13,958 bases of DNA, taken from positions 1-13,958 of the forward strand of contig JAICHN010000088.1 in NCBI GenBank assembly GCA_025924845.1, written 5' to 3'. Positions 1-6,216 of this stretch are shown here, one piece after another. The notes under the pieces were generated by a model. That model worked only from the letters and a program-made list of their open reading frames with translations, was not told the DNA's origin and ran no database searches. The DNA is from Chloroflexota bacterium (GTDB lineage Bacteria; Chloroflexota; UBA5177; JANWHV01). Position numbers and translations under genes: made by a program. Each line of letters starts with the position of its first letter. The stretch's first letter is position 1.

Positions 1-1092
1 GCCGCCGGCAAAGTGCTGGCAAGTGAGTTGTCTGTCGACCGGGTGTTGCAGCGCATTGTAGAGATCGCAACGGCGCTCGTCGGTGCTCGCTATGGCGCCC
101 TCGGCGTGATCGGTCCGGACGGCTATCTTACAGACTTCATCACCACCGGAATCTCACCTGAGGAACGGGCACGCCTCGGCCACCTACCGCGCGGGCATGG
201 CCTGCTCGGCGTACTGATCCACGAAGGGCGGTCGCTACGGGTGCCGGATATAGGGCGAGACCCTCGTCGGATTGGCTTTCCGGCCAATCACCCTCCCATG
301 ACCAGCTTGCTTGGCGTGCCTATCCGCCTGCGTCAGGAAGTGGTGGGCGATCTGTATCTTACCAACAATATCCACGCGTCGGAGTTCTCCGAGGACGATC
401 GATACGTCGTCGAGTTGCTTGCCGCACACGCCGGAATCGCCATCGAGAATGCGCGGCTGCATGCCCAGGCCACGGAGGTGACGAGGCTCCGTGAGCGTGA
501 TCGTTTCGCCCGTGACCTACACGACGGCATTATCCAGGACATCTATGCAGCCACGCTGCATTTGGAGGATGCCGGCCAGGATGTACTCGATGCAGGCGTA
601 CGGGACCGGCTGCAGGGAGTGGCCGATCACCTGAGCCGCGTGATCGTGGATATCCGCACCTATATCCAGGGTTTGCGCGCCCGGGAACTGGAAGAGCGTC
701 CGCTCGATGAGGGACTGGCTACCCTGGTGGATGAGGTGAACGGGCGGGCCGGACTGACTGCCTCGTATGCGGTCGAGGGCGACGTGTGCCGAGTACCCGA
801 TCCTATTGCCGATGCACTGCTGCACATCACCCGGGAGGCGCTGACCAACGTGGTCAAACACGCCAATGCCGGAAAGGTAGAGGGGCGGCTGCACTACGAG
901 GCCGCACGCGTCACCCTCACGATCAGCGATGATGGCCGGGGCTTCGAGGCGCAGGCAGAATTCGGGGAAGAGCATCACGGCCTGCGCAATCTCCGCGCCC
1001 GAGCCGCCGAGGTCGGCGGTACGTTTACCGTACGCAGCACCGCTGGGGCCGGCACCACGCTCCAGGTGGTGATGCCCACGGGAACCCCTTAG
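1..1092 (+). CDS. GAF-domain sensor histidine kinase, NarL/DevS type (5' partial)
   Basis: This is a cytoplasmic sensor kinase that would autophosphorylate on His and pass phosphate to a NarL/DevR-type regulator. The frame is open from base 1 and the first possible start (GTG at 13) falls inside the GAF domain, so the true start lies upstream. Numbering from that GTG, a GAF domain spans about residues 5-150, with the family-typical ARYGALGV and AIENARL segments. A HisKA_3 box follows, with phospho-acceptor His170 in RDLHDG. The HATPase_c domain has an N-box around His271-Asn279 (HITREALTNV), a G1 box at SDDGRGF (305-311) and a G2 box at HHGLRNL (321-327). No membrane segment is visible. Mycobacterial DosS/DosT share this GAF plus HisKA_3 layout, usually with two GAFs, so another may lie off the edge. 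The regulator at 2999-3649 is the likely partner, though it is on the other strand. The ligand cannot be read from sequence. Confidence 0.93.
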   Translation, partial: AAGKVLASELSVDRVLQRIVEIATALVGARYGALGVIGPDGYLTDFITTGISPEERARLGHLPRGHGLLGVLIHEGRSLRVPDIGRDPRRIGFPANHPPMTSLLGVPIRLRQEVVGDLYLTNNIHASEFSEDDRYVVELLAAHAGIAIENARLHAQATEVTRLRERDRFARDLHDGIIQDIYAATLHLEDAGQDVLDAGVRDRLQGVADHLSRVIVDIRTYIQGLRARELEERPLDEGLATLVDEVNGRAGLTASYAVEGDVCRVPDPIADALLHITREALTNVVKHANAGKVEGRLHYEAARVTLTISDDGRGFEAQAEFGEEHHGLRNLRARAAEVGGTFTVRSTAGAGTTLQVVMPTGTP

Positions 1093-1112
1093 CGAGCACA
1101 ACAACGACAGGC

Positions 1113-1147
1113 CGCTCAGGCCGGCGCCGCCGCGCGCAGCCTGAGCG
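1113..1147. terminator. Possible bidirectional hairpin between kinase and BON gene
   Basis: A perfect 9-bp inverted repeat, CGCTCAGGC (1113-1121) and GCCTGAGCG (1139-1147), encloses a 17-nt GC-rich loop. It lies in the short space between the convergent kinase and BON genes, where a shared terminator would be expected. There is no T-tract on either side, so intrinsic termination is uncertain. Confidence 0.35.
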
Positions 1148-1185
1148 CCATTTCGCGGGCGATCACGCTCCGTCTGAAGCGATGG

Positions 1186-1863
1186 TCAGGCCAGGGGGTC
1201 GACGATCAGTTCGTCCTTTACTGTGTGGATGCTCGTAGCGTGCCCCGCGGCACCTACCACCGCTTGCTTCTCCCACCAGGAGTGTACGCGGCCGGTCAGC
1301 CGCACCGTGCCATCAAACACCTCCACGATAATACGGCGCGCTTCGCGCTCGGCGCGGCGTTCCAGCGCCTGCTCGATGGCGGCCTGAATGTCCGCGGGAT
1401 CAACCTGCGGGGCGCTGATCGTGATATGGTTGATCACGCCGGAAACTCCATAGAGATTACGGATGGCCCGTGCGGCATCTTCACGCCGGTTCCAGCGATC
1501 TACCGAACCCGTGAGCGTGACCCATCCGTTGCTCACCGTGCTCTGGATACGCTCGTGTGGAACCATGGTGTCCCATTCCAGGGCCTGCCGCACCGCTTGT
1601 GCGATCTCGGTGTCGGTGCGGGCGCCGGGGCCCGCCACCTTGACCGTGAGGTCGTTGGCCACATCCAGCACGCCCGCGACGCGGTGTGCCGCGTCAGCCG
1701 CTGCCGGCTTGCCAGCATAGTTGCCGACCGTGCCGGTCAGCGTGACCGTGCCATTATGCACCCCCACGCCCACCTCGGTTTCGTCGACCCTGCTATCCCA
1801 TTGCAGTTCCCGTAATACATCCTGCTGGATCCGCCAATCAGTTTTTGCAATCATTGGTGTCAT
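1186..1863 (-). CDS. Triple BON-domain protein
   Basis: The 225-residue protein is made almost wholly of three tandem BON (OsmY/nodulation) domains, at about residues 8-75, 83-150 and 153-222. Each has the BON pattern of an amphipathic helix, then a strand around V-x-NG-x-VTLTG (HNGTVTLTGTV, SNGWVTLTGSV, FDGTVRLTGRV), then a helix and a closing hydrophobic strand. BON domains are thought to bind phospholipid or envelope surfaces. OsmY-type proteins are periplasmic, but no signal peptide or membrane segment is visible here, so this one is probably cytoplasmic. The ATG at 1863 is preceded on the minus strand by AGGAGGAGG about 9 nt away; a second Met three codons in is an alternative start. A DosR-like sequence lies 63-82 nt upstream, which would fit regulation with hsp20. 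The family call is firm and the role unknown. Confidence 0.9.
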   Translation of the reverse strand: MTPMIAKTDWRIQQDVLRELQWDSRVDETEVGVGVHNGTVTLTGTVGNYAGKPAAADAAHRVAGVLDVANDLTVKVAGPGARTDTEIAQAVRQALEWDTMVPHERIQSTVSNGWVTLTGSVDRWNRREDAARAIRNLYGVSGVINHITISAPQVDPADIQAAIEQALERRAEREARRIIVEVFDGTVRLTGRVHSWWEKQAVVGAAGHATSIHTVKDELIVDPLA

Positions 1864-1925
1864 GGTCTGCTTCCTCCTCCTGCATCGCAGTCATCCATAC
1901 GCTGTACTTACGAGGCCGGCTGTCC

Positions 1926-1945
1926 GGCGGGAGACACGTCCCCAA
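1926..1945 (-). promoter_or_regulatory. DosR/DevR-box-like sequence upstream of the BON gene
   Basis: On the minus strand these bases read TTGGGGACGTGTCTCCCGCC. Against the mycobacterial DosR consensus TTSGGGACTWWAGTCCCSAA, I count 14 of 20 positions in agreement: the left half TTSGGGAC is complete, and TCCC plus S match in the right half. It lies 63-82 nt upstream of the BON start, a usual distance for an activator site. The match is by eye, and the regulator here is only a distant relative of DosR. Confidence 0.35.
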
Positions 1946-1987
1946 TGATCACCTTCCTCTCAGGGGCAGCACGTGGGCCGGCCCTAC

Positions 1988-2035
1988 AGGGGACTGGTCC
2001 GACCACGGCGTGGCCTGACAGTCCCCTATCGGACC
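1988..2035. repeat. Inverted repeat between hsp20 and BON gene (terminator or paired regulator sites)
   Basis: Arms AGGGGACTG (1988-1996) and CAGTCCCCT (2019-2027) are perfect 9-bp complements with a 22-nt spacer. A second, overlapping inverted pair is GGTCCGA (1996-2002) and TCGGACC (2029-2035), so two alternative folds compete. The element begins 7 nt past the hsp20 stop codon, which fits a terminator, but no T-run follows. The GGGGACT arms also resemble DosR half-sites. Confidence 0.5.
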
Positions 2036-2041
2036 GCTTGG

Positions 2042-2554
2042 TTATTTCACCGCAATCTTCCGCGGCCGCGGCTTTTGCTGCGCCGGCCTGGGAACGTGCA
2101 CCTCGAGCAGGCCATCGGCATAGTTGGCCGTAATCTGCTCGGGCTTGACCTCAAACGGTAGCGGGATACGCCGGTAGAAGCTGCCGAAGCTACGCTCCAC
2201 CCGGTAGTAGTCTTCCTCCTTCACCTCGCTCTCCGCCTTGCGCTCGCCGCGAACGACCAGGTCACCCTCTTCAAGGTTGATGTCGATATCCTCTTTCTTG
2301 ACACCGGGCAACTCGGCCTTCACCACCAGCGAACCATCCTTCTCGAAGATGTCCATAGTGGGTGCCCAGGCGCTGGGCGCCAGAGACAACGAGCGCAAAG
2401 GACGGCTGAGTGGGCGCGGCATCATCGGCCAGGTTTGCCCCCAGATACGCTGCAACTCGTCCTGCAGCGTATCGAGTTGGGCAAACGGATCCCAGCGGCG
2501 TACGGCGCGCTCGCTACTCTGCTGTACTTCGGGTTTGGTTTGTGTGACGGCCAT
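2042..2554 (-). CDS. Hsp20 / alpha-crystallin small heat-shock protein
   Basis: This is an ATP-independent chaperone that holds unfolding proteins in large cytoplasmic oligomers. The 170-residue protein has a variable N-terminal arm (1-62), an alpha-crystallin domain at about 63-157 (from WAPTMDIF through ELPGVKKEDI to the signature ADGLLEVHVP with GLL at 148-150), and a C-terminal I-x-I-like motif (IAV, 167-169) used for oligomer assembly. The frame stays open 30 codons further upstream, but I chose the ATG at 2554 because AAGGGAA sits just before it on the minus strand and MAVTQTKPEVQ is a typical Hsp20 start. Upstream are two AGGT-N5-ACCT dyads. In Mycobacterium the equivalent HspX is a core DosR-regulon protein. 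Family assignment is certain; membership of a DosR-like regulon is inference. Confidence 0.96.
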   Translation of the reverse strand: MAVTQTKPEVQQSSERAVRRWDPFAQLDTLQDELQRIWGQTWPMMPRPLSRPLRSLSLAPSAWAPTMDIFEKDGSLVVKAELPGVKKEDIDINLEEGDLVVRGERKAESEVKEEDYYRVERSFGSFYRRIPLPFEVKPEQITANYADGLLEVHVPRPAQQKPRPRKIAVK

Positions 2555-2734
2555 GTGGAATTCCCTTTCCGCACTCCTATGCCGCGCCACCCTTCCGGTG
2601 GTGCTTCCCGATCCCTCCGAACTATGGCGCCACCTCCTTCTCACGTCCTGGTGCTCACCCTCTTAACCGAGAAGTTCGGCGCGTAAGAGCACCACCACGC
2701 CTACCTTCACCGTAGCGCGGGGACCTGCTCCCGG

Positions 2735-2755
2735 CATCAGGTGATCCACCTGAGG
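2735..2755. promoter_or_regulatory. 21-bp dyad operator candidate, copy 1 (AGGT-N5-ACCT core)
   Basis: Half-sites CATCAGGTG (2735-2743) and CACCTGAGG (2747-2755) flank a 3-nt spacer, with one mismatch from perfect symmetry. The copy at 7723-7743 shares the same 9+3+9 form with different spacer bases. It lies about 180-200 nt upstream of hsp20. I infer a dimeric regulator site; the regulator is unknown. Confidence 0.5.
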
Positions 2756-2770
2756 TTGCCCGGCAGGCTA

Positions 2771-2801
2771 CCGGCATAGGTGTAGTACCTATGCATGCCG
2801 G
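2771..2801. promoter_or_regulatory. Related dyad / hairpin, copy 2 (AGGT-N5-ACCT core)
   Basis: GCATAGGT and ACCTATGC form a perfect 8-bp inverted repeat around GTAGT, keeping the AGGT-N5-ACCT core of the neighbouring dyad but lacking one base in each flank. Outer arms CCGGCAT (2771-2777) and ATGCCGG (2795-2801) also pair, giving an 11-bp stem with a 4-nt bulge. It may be a second, weaker operator or an RNA hairpin in the hsp20 leader. Confidence 0.4.
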
Positions 2802-2998
2802 AGGGAGGACCGGTACCGCCAGAGGCGGCGGTTTCCGAGGCGGTGAACCCGGGTACGAGGCTCTATTGCATAGCGCGACCGCTACTTGTGCCGGAACGTC
2901 CATAGTCGCGGCAGGATATCGTGGCCAATGTCGTGCGTCTGGGTACCGCGCCCGAGATGTGAGAGACCAGCGGGTTGGCTCAGGCTATCCTGGGTACC

Positions 2999-3649
2999 TC
3001 ATGCCACGACCAAATAGCCCTCCTGCAGCGCGTAGGTGGTGATGTCGGCGCGGTTGTGCAAGTCGAGCTTGGCCATCATATGGGTGCGATGGGTATCCAC
3101 GGTCTTGGCGCTGATGCCCAGCCGACCGGCGATCTGGGCATTGCTGTGGCCGCGCGCCACCAAGCGCAGCACGTCGCGCTCACGCTCGGTCAATGTGCTG
3201 TGCCCAGGCGGCTGCAGCCCACATCGGGCAGCATGGAACAGCATCTCCTTGGTTGTAGCATCATAGGGCCACGAGACCGCCAACTCGCCTTTCGCCACTG
3301 TATATACCGCACGCACCAAGTCCTCGACGGGTGCATCGGTCGGCAAATAGCCGAGGGCGCCCGCCTCCAGGGCACGCAGCAGATGTGGTTCGTACTTCAC
3401 ACTGGAGAGCATGAGGACCCGGATCTGGGGAGCATGCGCTTTGATGTGCTCCAGCACCTCGATGCCGGTCAGATCAGGTAAGCCGATATCGAGGATGACC
3501 ACCGTTGGTTGCATGCGGAGCGCCAGTGCGGCCGCACCGTCGCCATTGTGCGTCTCACCGACCACCAACATATCCGGCCGACGGTCTAGAACCAAGCGAA
3601 TACCGGCACGCATTAGGGTATGATCATCCACCAGTAATATTCTGATCAT
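2999..3649 (-). CDS. NarL/DevR-family response regulator
   Basis: This is a two-component DNA-binding regulator of 216 residues. The receiver domain (about 1-118) has the acidic pair Asp8-Asp9, phospho-acceptor Asp54 (VVILDIGLPD) and the Ser82-Ser83 switch position. A LuxR/GerE helix-turn-helix spans about 150-212, opening with LTERERDVL and carrying the recognition segment around ISAKTVDTHRTHM. The beta5 Lys that normally follows in YLxKDA is Thr104 here (YLPTDA), confirmed from the codons. This Lys contacts the phosphate in nearly all receivers, so its loss suggests altered or phosphorylation-independent switching. AAGGAG precedes the ATG. The GAF kinase at the left edge is the probable partner, and hsp20, BON and perhaps USP are candidate targets. 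DosR (DevR) is the functional comparison, not a proven orthologue. Confidence 0.93.
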   Translation of the reverse strand: MIRILLVDDHTLMRAGIRLVLDRRPDMLVVGETHNGDGAAALALRMQPTVVILDIGLPDLTGIEVLEHIKAHAPQIRVLMLSSVKYEPHLLRALEAGALGYLPTDAPVEDLVRAVYTVAKGELAVSWPYDATTKEMLFHAARCGLQPPGHSTLTERERDVLRLVARGHSNAQIAGRLGISAKTVDTHRTHMMAKLDLHNRADITTYALQEGYLVVA

Positions 3650-3964
3650 ACGTACGCTCCTTCCTGTAGGGACAATGCCGGGATCCCAAATTGAACATAG
3701 CTACGCACTCCGCTCCACAACAGGGCCGGTTGGCCCTCAAGCGCGGACTGAAGGTCATAAAGCGCGCCAGGCCGTGCTTGCCGTCTTGGTTCGCCGTGCC
3801 CAGGTCCATATGCGCGGATGGAGCCTTTCGGCCTCAATTTCGGGGCCGTTTGCCACTTCTACCCTCGGATCTTGGCGCGTACACTCAAAGTAGACGGAGC
3901 CGCGCTCACGTTGTCACGTGCGACACCTACTTTGTCGCCGTGGCGCAGGGAAGGGAGACGAGCG
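3650..3964. other. 315-nt divergent intergenic region
   Basis: This region separates the response regulator (minus) from a small plus-strand gene. Open frames crossing it lack ribosome sites and family features. It contains CCTGTAGGGAC close to the regulator start (3663-3673), a sequence also seen in two other gaps. I see no strong -35/-10 pair. Confidence 0.5.
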
Positions 3965-4210
3965 ATGAGAACTATCCACACTCCAACCGCTGTATCCGAG
4001 GCAGAGAAGCTGGTCGAGCCCGCCCGCGATGACCAAGGCGAACTTCCTTTGGAACCTACGTCCCGCAAGGAGAAGCTCATCGAGGCCGGGATCCTCCTGA
4101 TTAGCATGTTCGACCAGGCGATGGTCCGGGCCAATAGGGCACGAACGCGGGCAGGATGGGCCGCGTCCGTCAGGCTACGGCAACCGTGGGACGGGACACG
4201 CTGCGACTAG
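3965..4210 (+). CDS. Small hypothetical protein (81 aa)
   Basis: I do not recognise this protein. The frame is open well upstream, but the ATG at 3965 follows GGAAGGGAGA at good spacing and begins sensible sequence, so I start there. The first half is polar and acidic (TAVSEAEKLVEPARDDQGELPLE). A central amphipathic helix follows (KLIEAGILLISMFDQAM), then a basic tail rich in Arg. No signal peptide or known motif is visible. The Arg-rich C-terminus could bind nucleic acid or acidic partners, but that is only composition. The next gene starts 33 nt downstream on the same strand, so they may be co-transcribed. The main doubt is whether it is translated at all. Confidence 0.45.
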   Translation: MRTIHTPTAVSEAEKLVEPARDDQGELPLEPTSRKEKLIEAGILLISMFDQAMVRANRARTRAGWAASVRLRQPWDGTRCD

Positions 4211-4243
4211 ACTCCCGCGCCGCATGGCGGGGAGCGCAAACTC

Positions 4244-4507
4244 GTGATCTTCATCGCGTTGCCGCTGCGGGACGGCGAAATCTTCGGCGGCGCGTACATC
4301 AAGCCTAGCCGTGCTGAGTGTGCCATCTACGTTATGCCGGTGCTCGACGTCGGGCCGACCCATTGGCTGATACAGGCATCGGAGGCCGAGTTGACCCCGG
4401 CCGTCGTCGACGGCCTGTTCAGCTTGACCTTCAGCGACGATGCCGGCGCGGCCGCGCGCCTTGCGCCGCACTACGGCTTCGACCTCTTTACCACCCCCTG
4501 GAGTTGA
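4244..4507 (+). CDS. Small hypothetical protein (87 aa)
   Basis: I do not recognise this protein. The start is GTG at 4244, preceded by GGGGAGCG about 9 nt away; no ATG lies near the start of this frame. The sequence reads as a small compact globular protein: alternating hydrophobic strands (MIFIALPL, CAIYVMPVLDV, THWLIQA), one acidic helix (EAELTPAVVDGLFSL), a second helix (DDAGAAARLAPHYG) and an aromatic end (FDLFTTPWS). There is no transmembrane segment and no Cys pair. It lies between two other small genes on the same strand and ends before a GC-rich hairpin at 4554-4585. Coding composition looks real, but a conserved homologue would be needed for confidence. Confidence 0.5.
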   Translation: MIFIALPLRDGEIFGGAYIKPSRAECAIYVMPVLDVGPTHWLIQASEAELTPAVVDGLFSLTFSDDAGAAARLAPHYGFDLFTTPWS

Positions 4508-4553
4508 GGCGTGGTCGCGATGTCGCGGCGGCAGCCCACGAGTACCGGCGAGA

Positions 4554-4585
4554 CGGGCCGCGGTGTTAAGCCGCTCAGCGGCCCG
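4554..4585 (+). terminator. GC-rich hairpin after the 87-aa gene
   Basis: CGGGCCGC (4554-4561) and GCGGCCCG (4578-4585) form a perfect 8-bp stem around a 16-nt loop. It sits 46 nt past the preceding stop and 26 nt before the zinc-finger start. It lacks a T-tract, so it could be a weak terminator or a leader structure for the next gene. Confidence 0.4.
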
Positions 4586-4611
4586 CCCCCATGAGCAAAA
4601 GGAGCACGATC

Positions 4612-4929
4612 GTGCTCAAACCGATCATGATCTTGATTACCCCTTCGGCGGTTGTGACATTAGGTACGGCCGAGGTTTCGGCAGCCGTCGCGAGGTTCAA
4701 ACGATGTGAGCCGCTGGTCGGCCGGAAGTGCGGCACGTGCGATGCCGTGTTCTCCACCCAGGATGCGTTACGGGCGCACCTTATAGAGCAGTACCATGGC
4801 TTCCAATGCCTGCGCTGCGGGGCGCTCTACGCCGGCCGTGGCGATCACATGTGTCCGTGGAAGTCGCGGGAGACTGAGGCGGGCGACCTTGCTGCCCGCG
4901 GCAGATCATCGTCGAGTATGACGACCTGA
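4612..4929 (+). CDS. Small C2H2-type zinc-finger protein (105 aa)
   Basis: The middle of this protein carries a classical C2H2 zinc finger: Cys40-x2-Cys43-x12-His56-x5-His62, with the core hydrophobics Phe47 and Leu53 at canonical positions (C-x3-F-x5-L-x2-H). A second metal-type cluster follows at once, Cys66-x2-Cys69-x9-His79-x-Cys81. Bacterial zinc fingers of the Ros/MucR family use a different spacing, so this form is unusual. An upstream ATG (4591) has no ribosome site; GTG at 4612 has AAAAGGAG 7 nt before it and is preferred. The N-terminal 30 residues include a hydrophobic stretch (IMILITPSAVVTL), perhaps a short helix. The C-terminal tail is Ser/Arg-rich and low complexity. Nucleic-acid binding or protein contact is inferred from the fold, and partners are unknown. 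Confidence 0.65.
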   Translation: MLKPIMILITPSAVVTLGTAEVSAAVARFKRCEPLVGRKCGTCDAVFSTQDALRAHLIEQYHGFQCLRCGALYAGRGDHMCPWKSRETEAGDLAARGRSSSSMTT

Positions 4930-5084
4930 TTGGCAGTGATGCGGGCGTCCGGACTGCCGGCAGAACGCGAGTACCGCGTTGCATATGATCACGGCGCCGC
5001 GGAACATGCCAATCGGAAAGGCCATACCGCGGTCTCTCCATCGGCCTTATCCGTGGTGGCCGGCTGCCCCTTTATCGTGCTCAA

Positions 5085-6047
5085 CTACGACACCGCGGAT
5101 GCTCCGACCCCCTGTCTCGACTGTAGGCTGCGCTTTGCTAGGCCCGCGGTGGTGCTAGGCACGAGCAGCACGGGCATTTCGGCCCGCCGCACCACTTCCT
5201 CGGCCACGCTGCCGTAGACCAGCTTGTCGAGTCCATGGCGACCGTGGGTTGCCATCACAATCAGGTCTGCACGCTCGGCCGTCGCCACCGCGGGAATCTC
5301 TTGGGATGGATAGCCCACTACCGACCGCGACTTCCAGGTTGACCCGCTGAGATAGGCATTGCCCGTAGTGGTGAGATAGGCGTCCGCCTCGGCCTGATGC
5401 CGGGTGGTCTCCTGGTCGGCCTGCTCGAGGATCGCCGTCATCGCATCACCGGTCAGCATGGGCACCGCGATGGGTTGGAAGGGCGGCACTGCTTGCAGTA
5501 GAATCACTTCGCCGTTCCGGGCGAGTTGTTCCTTGCTGAGGTAGGCGAGGGCCGCCTCTGCCGAGGGCGTACCGTCAACGGGTACCAGCAGCCTTTGGAA
5601 GAGGGCCAGGGCCTTCTCGAACGAGTGGTGTCCGGCGCGGGTAAGCAGGATCGGTGCGGGCTGCCTGCTGATTACCGCCTCGGCAACGGAACCGACCAAC
5701 ACATGGCGCAGTCCCGTGACCCCGTGCGTGCAGATGCTAATCAGGCCCACATTGTGCGCCTTGCAGGCAAAGAGGATAGCGCGAACAGGTTCGCAGGGCA
5801 GCACCTCGATCTGGGCGGTGAATCCCTGGCGTGCCAAATCCTCCCGCACGGCTTGCAAATAAGCCATCGCCTCCTGGACACGACGACCCTCTCCCCTTTC
5901 CACGTCCAGGTCGAGTGCGCCAAATGAGACGGCACGCATCAGCCACAGCACCGCACCCGTCTGGCGGGCGAGGCGACACGCGGAGATCAGTCCCTCCTCG
6001 GCGATCGCGGATCCATCCAACGGTACGAGTATCGTATCACGCATCAT
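5085..6047 (-). CDS. Tandem universal stress protein (two USP domains)
   Basis: This is a cytoplasmic stress protein of 320 residues with two UspA-fold domains, about 3-137 and 151-297. Each opens with the strand and Asp typical of the family (ILVPLDGS and LLVPVDGT) and ends with the nucleotide-loop region. The usual ATP motif G-x2-G-x9-G(S/T) appears as C106-TH-G109-x9-G119-S120 in domain 1 and A266-TH-G269-x9-G279-S280 in domain 2, so the first Gly is replaced in both while the rest is kept; ATP binding is likely but not certain. A 23-residue tail follows the second domain. The ATG at 6047 (or 6044) has GAAGGAAGG just upstream. It follows cpaF by 169 nt on the same strand, a gap containing GATAGGGACTG. 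Tandem USPs are prominent in the mycobacterial DosR regulon. Confidence 0.95.
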   Translation of the reverse strand: MMRDTILVPLDGSAIAEEGLISACRLARQTGAVLWLMRAVSFGALDLDVERGEGRRVQEAMAYLQAVREDLARQGFTAQIEVLPCEPVRAILFACKAHNVGLISICTHGVTGLRHVLVGSVAEAVISRQPAPILLTRAGHHSFEKALALFQRLLVPVDGTPSAEAALAYLSKEQLARNGEVILLQAVPPFQPIAVPMLTGDAMTAILEQADQETTRHQAEADAYLTTTGNAYLSGSTWKSRSVVGYPSQEIPAVATAERADLIVMATHGRHGLDKLVYGSVAEEVVRRAEMPVLLVPSTTAGLAKRSLQSRQGVGASAVS

Positions 6048-6216
6048 GACCTTCCTTCTCTCGTCTGATCCGCCGACAGGACACGGCCGGACTCCGCATC
6101 CCTACCATACGCTGCACTGTTGCCGGCTTCCCACGGCCGAATGGGGTCGAGTTGGGGAGCCGAAAGTCACCTTTACCTCAGTCCCTATCCTCCAGGAGAT
6201 CGGTTCCGTGCCGTGG

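Larger units (their letters stand above)
2555..2998. other. 444-nt regulatory region upstream of hsp20, no gene
   Basis: This gap lies between the response-regulator stop and the hsp20 start, both on the minus strand. No convincing gene is present; short open frames here lack ribosome sites and protein-like composition. It holds two related dyads (2735-2755 and 2771-2801), a GGGGA-N5-TCCC element beside the first (about 2719-2734), and a small hairpin ACCGCC / GGCGGT at 2815-2832. Its length and density of dyads suggest a regulated hsp20 promoter. Confidence 0.6.

Noticed and set aside
517..1104. 195-codon minus-strand frame
   Set aside because: Antisense to the kinase HisKA_3 and HATPase domains; no recognisable sequence of its own.
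1225..1815. 196-codon plus-strand frame
   Set aside because: Fully antisense to the triple-BON gene, which has clear repeated domains and a strong ribosome site.
4188..4217. GGGAC and GACTCCC near 4190-4217 as a DosR-type site
   Set aside because: The half-sites are too far apart and the region lies across the end of the 81-aa frame; GGGAC alone is expected many times by chance.
4861..4990. Possible frameshift at the end of the zinc-finger gene
   Set aside because: Another frame reads IIVEYDDLIGSDAG across the Ser-rich tail, which looks protein-like, but the current frame ends normally and nothing shows a longer family member.
4939..5217. Plus-strand frame (about 92 codons) after the zinc-finger gene
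   Set aside because: No ribosome site, and its last 130 nt run antisense into the USP gene. The part at 4939-5084 is mildly protein-like, so a small gene there cannot be excluded.
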